Assembly: GCA_016870275.1 (NCBI GenBank)
Contig: VGBZ01000008.1
Coordinates: forward strand, 1-64,000
Direction of reading: 5' to 3'
Source: Actinomycetota bacterium
Lineage (GTDB): Bacteria; Actinomycetota; Acidimicrobiia; Acidimicrobiales; Microtrichaceae
DNA: 64,000 nt
Numbering within the stretch: the stretch's first letter is position 1; every line of letters starts with the position of its first letter. Below, one piece after another: positions 54,588 to 62,884 of this stretch. The position numbers and the translations under genes are program-made. A model generated the notes under the pieces. It was not told the DNA's origin, ran no database searches, and was given only the letters and a program-made list of their open reading frames with translations.

Positions 54588-55810
54588 AGGGAACTGCGGA
54601 ACCGTTGCGAATCGGCCTCGCAGGGCCGCTGACGCTCTATCGCCTCCGGTCCCGGTTGGAGGATCGTCCGCAGCTGGGGGCCGGGCTTGAGTCTCGTGTC
54701 CTCACCGACCTGGTCGAGGAGCTGCACCGGCGCGGCCACGAGCTAGTGTGCGTGTCGCTGTCACCCGATCCCGACGACTGGGGCTCGTACCGCGGCGATC
54801 GACTGCACCTCGAGGTTGGGCCGTACCGCCGCCGGCATCGCTGGATCGACGGATTCCGGGTGGAGCGTCAGTGGTCCGTCGAGCGGCTCCATCGAGCCGA
54901 CGTCGACATCGTCCACGCGCACTGGACCTACGAGTTCGCTTTGGCGGCGCTGGCCTCAGACCACCCTACCCTCGTCACGGTCCATGACTGGGCCCCCGAG
55001 ATCCTCCGCCATCATCGACATCCCTATCGCCTCGTACGACTCGGCATGCAGCGAAAGGTGCTCCGACGAGCGCCGCACCTCATCGCGAACTCGCCCTACA
55101 TCGCTGAGCGCGTCTTCGAGTCGACCGGTCGCTCCGTCCCCGTGATCCCCAACGGCCGTGTCATGCGAGACACCTGCCCGCCCCTACCCCAGCACGACCT
55201 GCCCCGACTCGGGGCCCTGAACTCGGGGTTCGGCCCGCTCAAGAACGTCACGACCCTCCTCCGCGCCTTCCAGATCGTGCGCCGGTCGCACCCCGGCGTG
55301 CTGCTGCGTCTCGCCGGCACCGACCACGGACCCGACGGGGCCGCAGCGGCCTGGGCGACGTCGAGGGGCCTGACCGCCGGCGTCGAGTTCGTCGGTCGGA
55401 TCGAGTCCGGTCAGGTCGCCGAGTTCATGCGATCCCTCGACGTGTTCGTGCACCCCTCGCTCGAGGAGTCGTTCGGCATGGTCCTGATCGAAGCCATCGA
55501 CGAGGGCATCCCGGTTGTCGGCGGTCACCAGAGCGGAGCTGTTCCATGGGTCCTCGATGACGGCAGAGCGGGAGTTCTGGCCGATGTCGAGTCGCCGGAG
55601 CGACTCGCCAGCTCCGTGGTCGACCTGCTGGACGATCGCGAGCGACGCAGCGACCTCAGTCGAGCGGCCTTCGAGCGGACGCGATCCCGCTTCTCGTTGG
55701 ACCAGGTGGCCGTCCGCCAGGAAGCCGAGTACCGGCGGGTGCTCGCGGCTTCAGGCGGACGGTCGGCGCGCCGCAGCGGACCCGATGTCTGGAACGTCTT
55801 GGACGAGTGA
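54584..55810 (+). CDS. GT4-family glycosyltransferase (copy B')
   Basis: A 408-residue GT-B enzyme paralogous to the gene at 48573. Shared segments include VDIVHAHWTYEFALAALASD, HLIANSPYIAERVFESTGRS, VPVIPNGRVM, PLKNVTTLLRAFQIVRRSHP and VFVHPSLEESFGMVLIEAID. It is translationally coupled to the upstream GT4 (ATGA). The C-terminal ~20 residues (GGRSARRSGPDVWNVLDE) overlap the opposite-strand flippase remnant, so the native end may have been altered. Confidence 0.9.
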   Translation: MKGTAEPLRIGLAGPLTLYRLRSRLEDRPQLGAGLESRVLTDLVEELHRRGHELVCVSLSPDPDDWGSYRGDRLHLEVGPYRRRHRWIDGFRVERQWSVERLHRADVDIVHAHWTYEFALAALASDHPTLVTVHDWAPEILRHHRHPYRLVRLGMQRKVLRRAPHLIANSPYIAERVFESTGRSVPVIPNGRVMRDTCPPLPQHDLPRLGALNSGFGPLKNVTTLLRAFQIVRRSHPGVLLRLAGTDHGPDGAAAAWATSRGLTAGVEFVGRIESGQVAEFMRSLDVFVHPSLEESFGMVLIEAIDEGIPVVGGHQSGAVPWVLDDGRAGVLADVESPERLASSVVDLLDDRERRSDLSRAAFERTRSRFSLDQVAVRQEAEYRRVLAASGGRSARRSGPDVWNVLDE

Positions 55811-56128
55811 TCGCGCGGCTGGCAGGGCGGAGCCCAGCGAGCCAGCGAGGGCCAAGCCGGCGGCGCCTGCCAGGAGCGCCGCAGTCACGCTCTCCTCGCC
55901 CCACCAACGCACCACAGCCCAGACCGGCGTTGATGCAGCGGTGGCCACGATCGCCGCCGAAGACGGGAGACGGAGCGGATTTAACCGAAACACTCCGATC
56001 GCTGGCGGAATCACAGCCCAGTAGAGACACTGTCGGAACAGTTCGCTCGTCAGCCAGATCCACGCAAACCGACGCAGTGTGGATCCTGCCAAGCCGACGA
56101 GGAACACAGCGGCCAGACGTGTGCGCGA
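55751..56128 (-). pseudogene. C-terminal fragment of a membrane transporter, possibly a flippase
   Basis: The frame reads LAAVFLVGLAGSTLRRFAWI, FRQCLYWAVIPPAIGVFRLN and TAALLAGAAGLALAGSLGSAL, two to three membrane helices in the order seen at the C-terminus of polysaccharide flippases. Upstream it fuses to non-coding sequence next to an IS21-like fragment, and no start or N-terminal helices exist. The last ~20 codons overlap the end of the GT4 gene antisense. Confidence 0.5.
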
Positions 56129-56273
56129 TCCGTGAAACCTGGGATTGGCGATCAACGAAAACCGGGTTCGGTGGGGTGGGGCTGTTCCTCCTGACATCCC
56201 ACTGAAGAGCGTGTGGCCCCTCCAGCCTGTCGAGCGACCAAGCAAGTCAGAGACGCTGGAGGGACAGCTGCTC

Positions 56274-56474
56274 ATGATGGCGCAGGAGGAGTTCATGGAC
56301 GTGTTGGCGATGAGACGCCAGGGCATGTCGTACGTGGAGATCGGCGAGCAGCTCGGATATCACCCGGACACGATCTCGAAGTGGTGCAAGGCCGGTGGCC
56401 CGCCGGCCGCCCAGACGGTTCTCGACGAGGCTCGGGTGGCAGCGCCCCGTGGAGTGGTGGGGATTCGAGGGTGA
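56274..56474 (+). pseudogene. IS21-like transposase N-terminal fragment
   Basis: MMAQEEFMDVLAMRRQGMSY, VEIGEQLGYHPDTISKWCKA and GGPPAAQTVLDE match the N-terminal helix-turn-helix of IS21-family IstA. The frame then diverges and stops at 56474, losing the catalytic DDE core and the IstB partner. GGAGGGACAG before the ATG shows the original start region. Confidence 0.65.
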
Positions 56475-56487
56475 TCCTCGGTGTGGG

Positions 56488-56735
56488 TCAGTCGCTGGTT
56501 TCGAGTTCGGCGGTGACCGTCGGAGCATCTTCGCGCTCGGAGTAGAGCTTCGCCATCGATCCCTCTGACAGGTAGCGGCGGTCGCTGCTGTTCCAGTCGT
56601 CGTGCAGGTCGGCGAGCACGGCGCCGACGAGGCGGACCACGGAGGCTTCGTTGGGGAAGATGCCGACGACGCGGCTGCGGCGCTTGATCTCCTTGTTCAC
56701 CCGCTCGAGGGGGTTCGTGGACCAGATCTCAGCTT
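56488..56735 (-). pseudogene. IS256-family transposase C-terminal fragment
   Basis: EIWSTNPLERVNKEIKRRSR, VVGIFPNEASVVRLVGAVLA and the stop at 56488 are the conserved C-terminus of mutator-type (IS256) transposases. Everything upstream is replaced at 56736 by an IS110 fragment, so the element is dead. Confidence 0.85.
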
Positions 56736-57189
56736 CTATGTGTCAAGTGCGACTGTGAGGTCGGCGTGGAGTTGCCGGTAGACGACGTCGGAGAGCCGTC
56801 GCTTGAGGCACCGGAGCGCTTCTCGCCTGGTCTTGCCTTCGGCCCGTTTGCGGGCGAGGTAGTCGGCGGCGCGGGGCTCGTGGCGGGTCTGGGTGATGGC
56901 GATCACGTAGAGGGCCCTGTTCAATCTGCGGTTGCCGCCGCGGTTGAGGCGATGCCGGTCGGTTCGGCCGGAGGACGCAGGGATGGGGGCGGTGCCGTTG
57001 CCTGCGGCGAACGCAGCGGGCGATCGGAACCGGCGGACGTCGCCGACTTCGCCCAGGATGCGGGCGGCGTTCAGATGGCTGATGCCGACGATGCCGGCCA
57101 GGGTCGTGCCGGTGGCGGCGACGAGGACTTCCAGTTGGGTGTCCACGGCCTTGAGTCCGCTGTCCAGGGCGGGGATCCGGATGTTGTGC
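56736..57189 (-). pseudogene. IS110-family transposase C-terminal fragment
   Basis: LVAATGTTLAGIVGISHLNA, ARILGEVGDVRRFRSPAAFA, RLNRGGNRRLNRALYVIAIT and EALRCLKRRLSDVVYRQLHA form the Transposase_20 domain of IS110. The N-terminal DEDD catalytic domain is missing; homology ends near 57189, just before the next gene. The element is dead. Confidence 0.87.
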
Positions 57190-57193
57190 CAAT

Positions 57194-58366
57194 GTGAACG
57201 ATGTGGATCGCTCCTGCAAGGAGAGAGGCGACCCCGCTGAAGCGCCCCGCATGGTCGTGGCGTGGCAGGGATCCCAGGCTGCCGACCATCCCGGTGAGTT
57301 CGAAGCCTTCCAGAGAGCGGTCAGTGACGGGCGAATCAGCGGTCTCGACCTCGTCTTCGGTCGGTCCGACATCCAACGAGGCCCAAGTCGGGTCCGCTCC
57401 TCGGACCTGCTCGATGAGATTGAGGAACGAGTACTGAGTGGAGGGGTCGGCATCCTCTACTTCCAGTACTTCCACGGCAGACAGTTGCCTGATGTTCGAC
57501 CGCTCGTTCGTAGACTCAGCGCTCTGCGCGAACCACCGGTCATCATCACGTCCTGCGGAGATGCTCTGGGATCCCCTTTGAATCCGGTACCAGCCTCGCT
57601 GCTGCAAGCGGCGAGTGTCTCGGATCTCGTCCTCGTGACTTCGATGGGCCGTCTTGCGAGCCGCCTCATGCGAGTCGGGGCCCCGCGGGTGACACTGATG
57701 CCTCTCGCTGCCGACCAAGCCGTCTTCCCCCTCGTGGCTCCGCCAGCAGAACCCGAGCACGACGTTGTCTTTGTCGGGAGTCTGCACGGCCGGAATCCGC
57801 TTCGCCGCCACTGGTGGGTTTCTCAACGGCGTCGACGACTCGTCGGTGCTCTCCAGCGTCGGTTCGGAAGCCGGTTTGCGCTCTACGGGCATGGATGGGA
57901 GGGATTCCCTTCGTGGCGAGGGGCCATTCCGTATCGGGAACAAGTGGAAGCGATGGCGCAGGCAGCTGTGGTCGTGGGCGGGTATCCGGGTTCCCTTGGG
58001 AGGTTCTATGCCTCGGATCGGCTGTTCGTGTCATTACGGTCTGGCCGACCCCTCGTCGATTGGGAGGTGAGCGGCGTGGAAGCGCTCTTGCGACCGGGGG
58101 AGGAGTGGGTACCTGCACGAACCATACCGATGGTGGTGAACTCCGTTGAGGTATTGCTCGCCGACGAGAACCGGTCCCGACGATTAGCGGAAGCCGGGAG
58201 TGCAGTCGTCGACGCCCGACATCTCCGGGTCCACCGCTGTGATCTCTTCCTTCGGATGGCTCACGAGTTGCTGCTGGCCCGGGCTGAGTGCAGGAAGCCG
58301 CAATGCCCGCCGCTCGACTTCGTCGACCCACAAGTCGGACAGGTGGGGATGTCATTCGGTTGGTGA
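57194..58366 (+). CDS. CgeB-like glycosyltransferase
   Basis: A 390-residue GT-B-like protein. VVAWQGSQAADHPGEFEAFQ and GILYFQYFHGRQLPDVRPLV form the first domain; EHDVVFVGSLHGRNPLRRHW, RFALYGHGWEGFPSWRGAI and FYASDRLFVSLRSGRPLVDW the second, close to CgeB/Glyco_trans_1_2 proteins. The donor and acceptor are unknown. The first ~18 residues lie next to the IS110 fragment and may be altered; an ATG at codon 20 (MVVAWQG) is an alternative start. Confidence 0.8.
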   Translation: MNDVDRSCKERGDPAEAPRMVVAWQGSQAADHPGEFEAFQRAVSDGRISGLDLVFGRSDIQRGPSRVRSSDLLDEIEERVLSGGVGILYFQYFHGRQLPDVRPLVRRLSALREPPVIITSCGDALGSPLNPVPASLLQAASVSDLVLVTSMGRLASRLMRVGAPRVTLMPLAADQAVFPLVAPPAEPEHDVVFVGSLHGRNPLRRHWWVSQRRRRLVGALQRRFGSRFALYGHGWEGFPSWRGAIPYREQVEAMAQAAVVVGGYPGSLGRFYASDRLFVSLRSGRPLVDWEVSGVEALLRPGEEWVPARTIPMVVNSVEVLLADENRSRRLAEAGSAVVDARHLRVHRCDLFLRMAHELLLARAECRKPQCPPLDFVDPQVGQVGMSFGW

Positions 58367-58547
58367 TCAATGTCGCGTGCCACGCGGTTGACTAGACCTC
58401 GTCATCAGAGGGTGAAGGCGGGGTGGTGCGTTGGGTCGAGAGGTGCTGACCGGCCCACCGACGTCCCACTGGAGTTGCCAGGCCGAACCCTGAACCCTCA
58501 ATCGACATCATCATCGGGTCCCCCTCCGCAGGTACGATCTGGACGCT

Positions 58548-58695
58548 GTGGAACAATCCATATCGAAGGTTCGCGGACGTTGGATCGTGCGTCCGTTCCG
58601 ATGGTTAGACCGCCGAAGTCTGCCAATCGTCGCACTGCTGGCAGTGGTGGCTGCGCTGGTCGCTGCTGGACTCGCCGCTCGTGGCGGGGAGCTAG
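58548..58695 (+). pseudogene. 5' part of a GT39-like membrane mannosyltransferase gene split by an IS
   Basis: From a GTG at 58548 the frame reads EQSISKVRGRWIVRPFRWLD and the first membrane helix LPIVALLAVVAALVAAGLAARG, then is cut by the IS481 element at 58696. With the element and one CTAG removed it joins ARGGEL to VSFPDERDYL at 59788 in frame. No other break is present. Confidence 0.85.
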
Positions 58696-59669
58696 CTGTG
58701 CTCCGCGGGGAGGTTGTCCCTGAAGGTGGCGACGGGTGTGGCCCATCCGAGGGCGCCGTGGGATCGGTGGTGATTGTAGAAGTGGATGAACCGGGCATAG
58801 GCCCGGTGGCGCTGACCGTCTGAGTGCCAGGGTCTGATGTAGGCCCATTCCTCGAGCAGGATCCGGTGGAAGCGTTCGATCTTGCCGTTGGTTTGGGGGC
58901 GGCGAGGCCGGGTCTTCTTCACGGTGGTGCCGGTCTGGGCGCATGCTCGGTGCCAGAGCCCGGATCGGTAGCAGGAGCCGTTGTCGGTGATGACTCGTTC
59001 GCAGACGATGCCGGCGGTGGCGTAGAAGGCCACGGCGCGGTGCCAGAACCCGACCGCGGTGACGGCTTGCTCGTCGTTGTGGATCTCGGAGTACACGAGG
59101 CGGGTGCGGTCATCGATCGCGGAGTGGATGTAGCGGTAGCCGATGCCCGCGTGGCCGCCGTGAGCGTCGTTGCCGCGGCCGTGGATCTTCCAGCCGCCCC
59201 CGGTGGGGATCCCGGCGATCTTCTTCACATCGACATGGATGAGTTCACCGGGCCGATCGCGTTGGTAACGGCGCACCGGTTCGACATCAGTGGCGCGGTC
59301 ACCGCGGTCGAGCCGGCCGAGACCTTCGGCGTTGAGGATCGCCTGGACCGTCGAAGCGGCCAGGCCGAGCTCGTGGCCGATGTGATCGGCGCCCCAACGG
59401 CGTTTGCATCGCATCCGCACCACCCGACGGCGGGTTGCTCGGGGTGTGCGGTTCGGGGAACTGTGCGGGCGCGACGACCGGTCCAACAGGCCGGCCTCGC
59501 CCTCGGCGAGATAGCGGTCGCGCCACTTACGGACCGTCTTCGCGTCGATCTGGAACCGATCCGCGGTCGATTCGATCGTCCAGCCCTGGGTGATGACGCA
59601 GTCGACCATCCGCCGCCGCCCTTCAGGGGTCAACGGCGCGTTGGGGTGTTGCCTTCTAGCGTGAGCCAC
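58692..59669 (-). CDS. IS481-family DDE transposase
   Basis: A 325-residue transposase. The N-terminal HTH is GWTIESTADRFQIDAKTVRK, then the catalytic rve domain: LIHVDVKKIAG (D), VITDNGSCYRSG (D) and TNGKIERFHRILLEEW (E), with FYNHHRSHGALG at the end. GGAGG before the GTG at 59669 sets the start. The TAG stop lies inside the CTAG target duplication, so the stop is supplied by the host site. All catalytic residues are present; the element may still be mobile. Confidence 0.92.
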   Translation of the reverse strand: MAHARRQHPNAPLTPEGRRRMVDCVITQGWTIESTADRFQIDAKTVRKWRDRYLAEGEAGLLDRSSRPHSSPNRTPRATRRRVVRMRCKRRWGADHIGHELGLAASTVQAILNAEGLGRLDRGDRATDVEPVRRYQRDRPGELIHVDVKKIAGIPTGGGWKIHGRGNDAHGGHAGIGYRYIHSAIDDRTRLVYSEIHNDEQAVTAVGFWHRAVAFYATAGIVCERVITDNGSCYRSGLWHRACAQTGTTVKKTRPRRPQTNGKIERFHRILLEEWAYIRPWHSDGQRHRAYARFIHFYNHHRSHGALGWATPVATFRDNLPAEHS

Positions 59670-59787
59670 GAGTCCTCCGAGGTGAGTTGTGTGTTGTGGA
59701 AGACCCACAGCCTCACCCGGAGGGCTCACCTCACCGGGGGATCACCCCAAACCAGCCCGACAGGGACAACGTCCCCGGTCGTCACAG
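58696..59787 (-). mobile_element. Complete IS481-family insertion sequence, 1092 bp
   Basis: Imperfect 27-base terminal inverted repeats lie at 58696-58722 and 59761-59787, 21 of 27 matching, both starting CTGTG and ending in GTTGTCCCTG. CTAG flanks both sides (58692-58695 and 59788-59791) as a 4-bp target duplication. The single transposase gene is on the minus strand. Length, target and DDE gene all fit IS481. Confidence 0.92.
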
Positions 59788-61017
59788 CTAGTGAGCTTTC
59801 CGGATGAGCGGGACTACCTGAGTCTCGCGCGCAATCTGGCCGATTCGGGCGCCTTCTCACTCGATGGGGACCGGCCGACAGCGTTCCGACCACCAGGTTT
59901 TCCAGCGTTCCTGAGCGTCACGGCGTGGTTCGACGATTCGCTCCGTGCCCTGCGCGTCGCCAACGCACTCCTGCTCGGTGGAGTGGTCCTGGTGACGGGA
60001 TTGACCGCTCGGCGTCTGTCAACAGGCGCAGCAGGCGTGCTCGCTGCAGCGGTCGTGGCGCTGACTCCCGTCACGGTCTTCACTGCGTCCAAGCTCTACC
60101 CGCAGACGCTGGCGACGCTCCTTCTCGTGGCCTCGGTTGCCGTCGTGCTGGCCGTTGAGCGAGTGGCCTCGAGCCCGTCACAGTGGCGACGTTCTGTCCT
60201 GTTGGCAGGTAGCAGTGGGCTACTGCTGGCAGCTCTGACGTTGACGGTGCCGAACCACGGCGTCGTGCTGGTCGTGGCTGTCGGGTGGCTCGGGTGGAGG
60301 TTGCGGCGTGCCGCAGTGATGCCGGTCCTCGTCCTGCTCGTGGCTTTTGCGATCCCGATCGCCGCTTGGGGGGCGAGGAACCAGAATGCATTTGGTGAGT
60401 TCGTTCCCATCTCGACCAACAGTGGGGTGAATCTGCTGCTGGGAAACAACGACGGGGCGGGAGGGGGAACTGGCACCAACGTCGATGTTCGAGCCGAGAT
60501 CGTGGCGGCCAACCGGAGCAGTGACGACGAAGTCGGCCGAGATCGCTACCTGCGGGATCGGGCAGTCGACTGGATCGTGGCCGATCCCGTGCGGTGGGCT
60601 CGGTTGTACCTCGCCAAGGTCGTCAATGCATTTGCGGTCAGAGAGGATCTAGCTACCGATGCACAGGAGCGATCGACAGCTCAGACGATCCTCGTGGCGG
60701 TGACCTACCTGCCCGTCTTGGCGCTGTTCCTCGTCCGACCGTTCCTCGTGCGAATGGTTCCGTTCCGTCGGGGTGAGGGACTCCTGATCGGGGTGTTCTG
60801 GGCCAACGTTCTGGCCACAGCGGTCGCCTTCACGCGAATTCGATTTCGAGTGCCGCTGGACCCGTTGATGGTTGTGGTGGTTGCGATTCTTGTTGTTGGC
60901 TTGTGTGCCCGCTGGGTTCCGCAGTGGATGCCCGAGGGGGAAGGTGCCGTCGTGTCCGGCACAGGCGACGAGGCGCAGGACTGGACCGCTGGCCGGCGTG
61001 CATCCGCAACACCTTGA
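59788..61017 (+). pseudogene. 3' part of the IS-split GT39-like membrane glycosyltransferase gene
   Basis: The remaining ~409 codons start LVSFPDERDYLSLARNLADS, the conserved first loop with acidic residues of ArnT/PMT-type enzymes, followed by about nine to ten helices (LLGGVVLVTGLTARRLS, LYPQTLATLLLVASVAVVLA). AWGARNQNAFGEFVPISTNS, GVNLLLGNNDGAGG and DRYLRDRAVDWIVADPVRWA are typical of GT39-like lipid-linked sugar transferases. The frame is open upstream to 59689 inside the IS, but no start for the GT exists there. It would use polyprenyl-phosphate sugars outside the membrane. Confidence 0.85.
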
Positions 61018-61149
61018 ACCCCACCGCTGGGGCGCCCGGTGCGGTCGGTCGTCACCGATTCGGCCGTGGCGCGTGACGGTTCGGTCCAAGAGCTTGAGCG
61101 CCAAGTACCCGAGCGGTCGCCAAGGGGTTGGCTCCGAGCTGTCGCGGCC

Positions 61150-61491
61150 TCAGGCCAGCTTCATGAACATCTTCTGGACGTCGGCCACGTCGTAGCCAGC
61201 GGCGGCCGACTCGTCGGGGTGCTGCACGCACCACGTCAGCCCGGACGCGACCAGCACGAACCCGACCTGCTCGAGCGCCCGGTTGGCCGCCGCGATCTGG
61301 GTGGTCACGTCCCGACAGTCGCGGCCGTCGGCGATCATCTGCTGCAGGCCGCGGACCTGCCCCTCGATCCGGCGGAGGCGGTTGAGCACGCCATCGACGA
61401 CCTCGGCGGGCAGTTCCATGGCCCCGACGGTGCGGGTCTCGCCCGCCGCCGCTGGTGTCGGCCCGGAGGTGGCCGGTTCAGGCGGTGTCAT
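61150..61491 (-). CDS. csoR: CsoR/RcnR-family metal-sensing repressor
   Basis: A 113-residue all-helical repressor. After a 25-residue Pro/Ala lead it reads VLNRLRRIEGQVRGLQQMIA, then GRDCRDVTTQIAAANRALEQ and VGFVLVASGLTWCVQH. The two Cys match the Cu(I) ligands of CsoR, but the His four residues before the second Cys is Gly here, so metal choice may differ. An ATGA overlap links it to the small Cys-rich gene upstream. The operator at 61655 should give autoregulation. A deleted second copy lies at 52411. Confidence 0.9.
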   Translation of the reverse strand: MTPPEPATSGPTPAAAGETRTVGAMELPAEVVDGVLNRLRRIEGQVRGLQQMIADGRDCRDVTTQIAAANRALEQVGFVLVASGLTWCVQHPDESAAAGYDVADVQKMFMKLA

Positions 61492-61637
61492 CGCCGGAAC
61501 CAGCTGCGCCGGCCCGAGGACTCGTGGCCCTGGCAGCGCTGGTCGGTCGGCACGTCGCCGAGCACCTGCTCGACGTGCTGGCCGCAGCCGGAGTACGTGG
61601 GTCGGCCGCACTGGCGGCAGGTGGTTCGTGAGCACAT
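61488..61637 (-). CDS. Small Cys-rich protein co-transcribed with csoR
   Basis: A 49-residue protein: MCSRTTCRQCGRPTYSGCGQ then HVEQVLGDVPTDQRCQGHES. Five Cys and two His in CxxC-like arrangement suggest a small zinc or copper site. Similar short proteins often accompany csoR in actinobacteria (from memory of the family). It starts at an ATG at 61637 just below the operator, and its stop overlaps csoR's start. Confidence 0.75.
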   Translation of the reverse strand: MCSRTTCRQCGRPTYSGCGQHVEQVLGDVPTDQRCQGHESSGRRSWFRR

Positions 61638-61654
61638 GCCGACATCCTACCTGG

Positions 61655-61668
61655 TACCCCCGGGGGTA
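61655..61668. promoter_or_regulatory. CsoR operator, perfect palindrome
   Basis: TACCCCCGGGGGTA is a perfect 14-base palindrome 18 bases upstream of the small Cys-rich gene. A TACCCC...GGGGTA inverted repeat is the usual CsoR-family site, so metal would relieve repression of the two-gene operon. It could also affect the divergent DUF1214 gene at 61724. Confidence 0.8.
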
Positions 61669-61723
61669 TCAAGCAGCCCCGTCGCGGCCTTTCGGACCGT
61701 CGTCGACCGGTAGCGTCCCGTCC

Positions 61724-62785
61724 ATGGACGACGCACGGGCCTGGGACGAGTTCTGCGACCAACTGCGTCGGGCGGGGCACAACGCGCTCGAGGCGGCGAC
61801 CGACCCGCTGGAGGCGGCCGAGGGGCTCCGGTTCGTGACCCGGCTGCTGTCCGCCGCCGTCGACATGACGGTCGCCTACGCCGACCCGGCCCGCCCGGCG
61901 TTCGTCCGGCTCATGACCGACCGCCGCAAGTTCTACGGCGACAACCCCGACACGGACTACGACTACGCGAGCATCCGCGGGCGCCACGGCTACCGCATCG
62001 CCGGCGAGCGCGGCACCAGTTCGTACCTGGCCTGTTGCGTCTACGGCCGCAACGACGACGGGAGCACCCGGATCGTCGCGAACGTCTCCGACCGGGACCT
62101 GGACCTGACCGACGGCCGGTTCGAGATCGTGCTGTCGGCCGACCGGCCGGACGACCTGGGCAGCGCCACCTGGGTCCCGCTCACGCCCGATGCGGACGTG
62201 GCGATCGTCCGCCAGTACTACCTGGACCGGACCGCTGAGACGCCGGCCACGTTCGACATCGAGTGCACCGACCGGGTGGGGCCGCCCCCGCCCGTCACCG
62301 CCGAGTGGATGGACCGGCGGCTCCGGGCCGCCGGGTCGTTCGTCTCGCTCGGCACCGAGTTCTCCGCCGCCATGGCCGCCCAGCTCGAGGAGCGGCCGAA
62401 CGAGGTCGTCGTCGACTCGGAGGCGTCGACCGTGGCGGGCTTCTACCCGACGCCCGACAACAAGTACGTCGGCGGCTGGTTCCAGCTGGGTGATGACGAG
62501 GCGCTCGAGGTGACGGGACGCCCACCGGACACCCGGTACTGGTCCCTCCTGCTCATGAGCCGGTGGATGGAGAGCCTCGACACGTCCTTCCACACCACGA
62601 TTCTCAACTGCTCGCAGGTAGACCTCGAGCCAGACGGCAGCTTCCGGATCCTGGTCGCCCATCGCGATCCCGGGACGCCGAACTGGCTCGACACCGCAGG
62701 TCACCGGCAGGGGTACGTGCTGTTCCGGTGGATGCAGGCCACTGGCATCACCCAGCCGAAGTTCCGGACCGTCCCGCTCGACTGA
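61724..62785 (+). CDS. DUF1214-domain protein
   Basis: A 353-residue cytosolic protein with no signal. RRKFYGDNPDTDYDYASIRG, WVPLTPDADVAIVRQYYLDR, then TPDNKYVGGWFQLGDDEALE and RYWSLLLMSRWMESLD match the DUF1254/DUF1214 pattern. RILVAHRDPGTPNWLDTAGH then QGYVLFRWMQA complete the C-terminal beta region. Function is unknown in the family. The ATG at 61724 is decided by homology. It is divergent from the csoR operon and 99 bases before an amidohydrolase gene on the same strand. Confidence 0.85.
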   Translation: MDDARAWDEFCDQLRRAGHNALEAATDPLEAAEGLRFVTRLLSAAVDMTVAYADPARPAFVRLMTDRRKFYGDNPDTDYDYASIRGRHGYRIAGERGTSSYLACCVYGRNDDGSTRIVANVSDRDLDLTDGRFEIVLSADRPDDLGSATWVPLTPDADVAIVRQYYLDRTAETPATFDIECTDRVGPPPPVTAEWMDRRLRAAGSFVSLGTEFSAAMAAQLEERPNEVVVDSEASTVAGFYPTPDNKYVGGWFQLGDDEALEVTGRPPDTRYWSLLLMSRWMESLDTSFHTTILNCSQVDLEPDGSFRILVAHRDPGTPNWLDTAGHRQGYVLFRWMQATGITQPKFRTVPLD

Positions 62786-62884
62786 GCGCCACCCGTCGCC
62801 CTCTGCGCCGGCAGAGGCGTCCGGCGTGGGCCGTTGCCAACCCGCAGCGGTACGCTCGGCGTCGTCCCGAACCGGAGGTTCACC

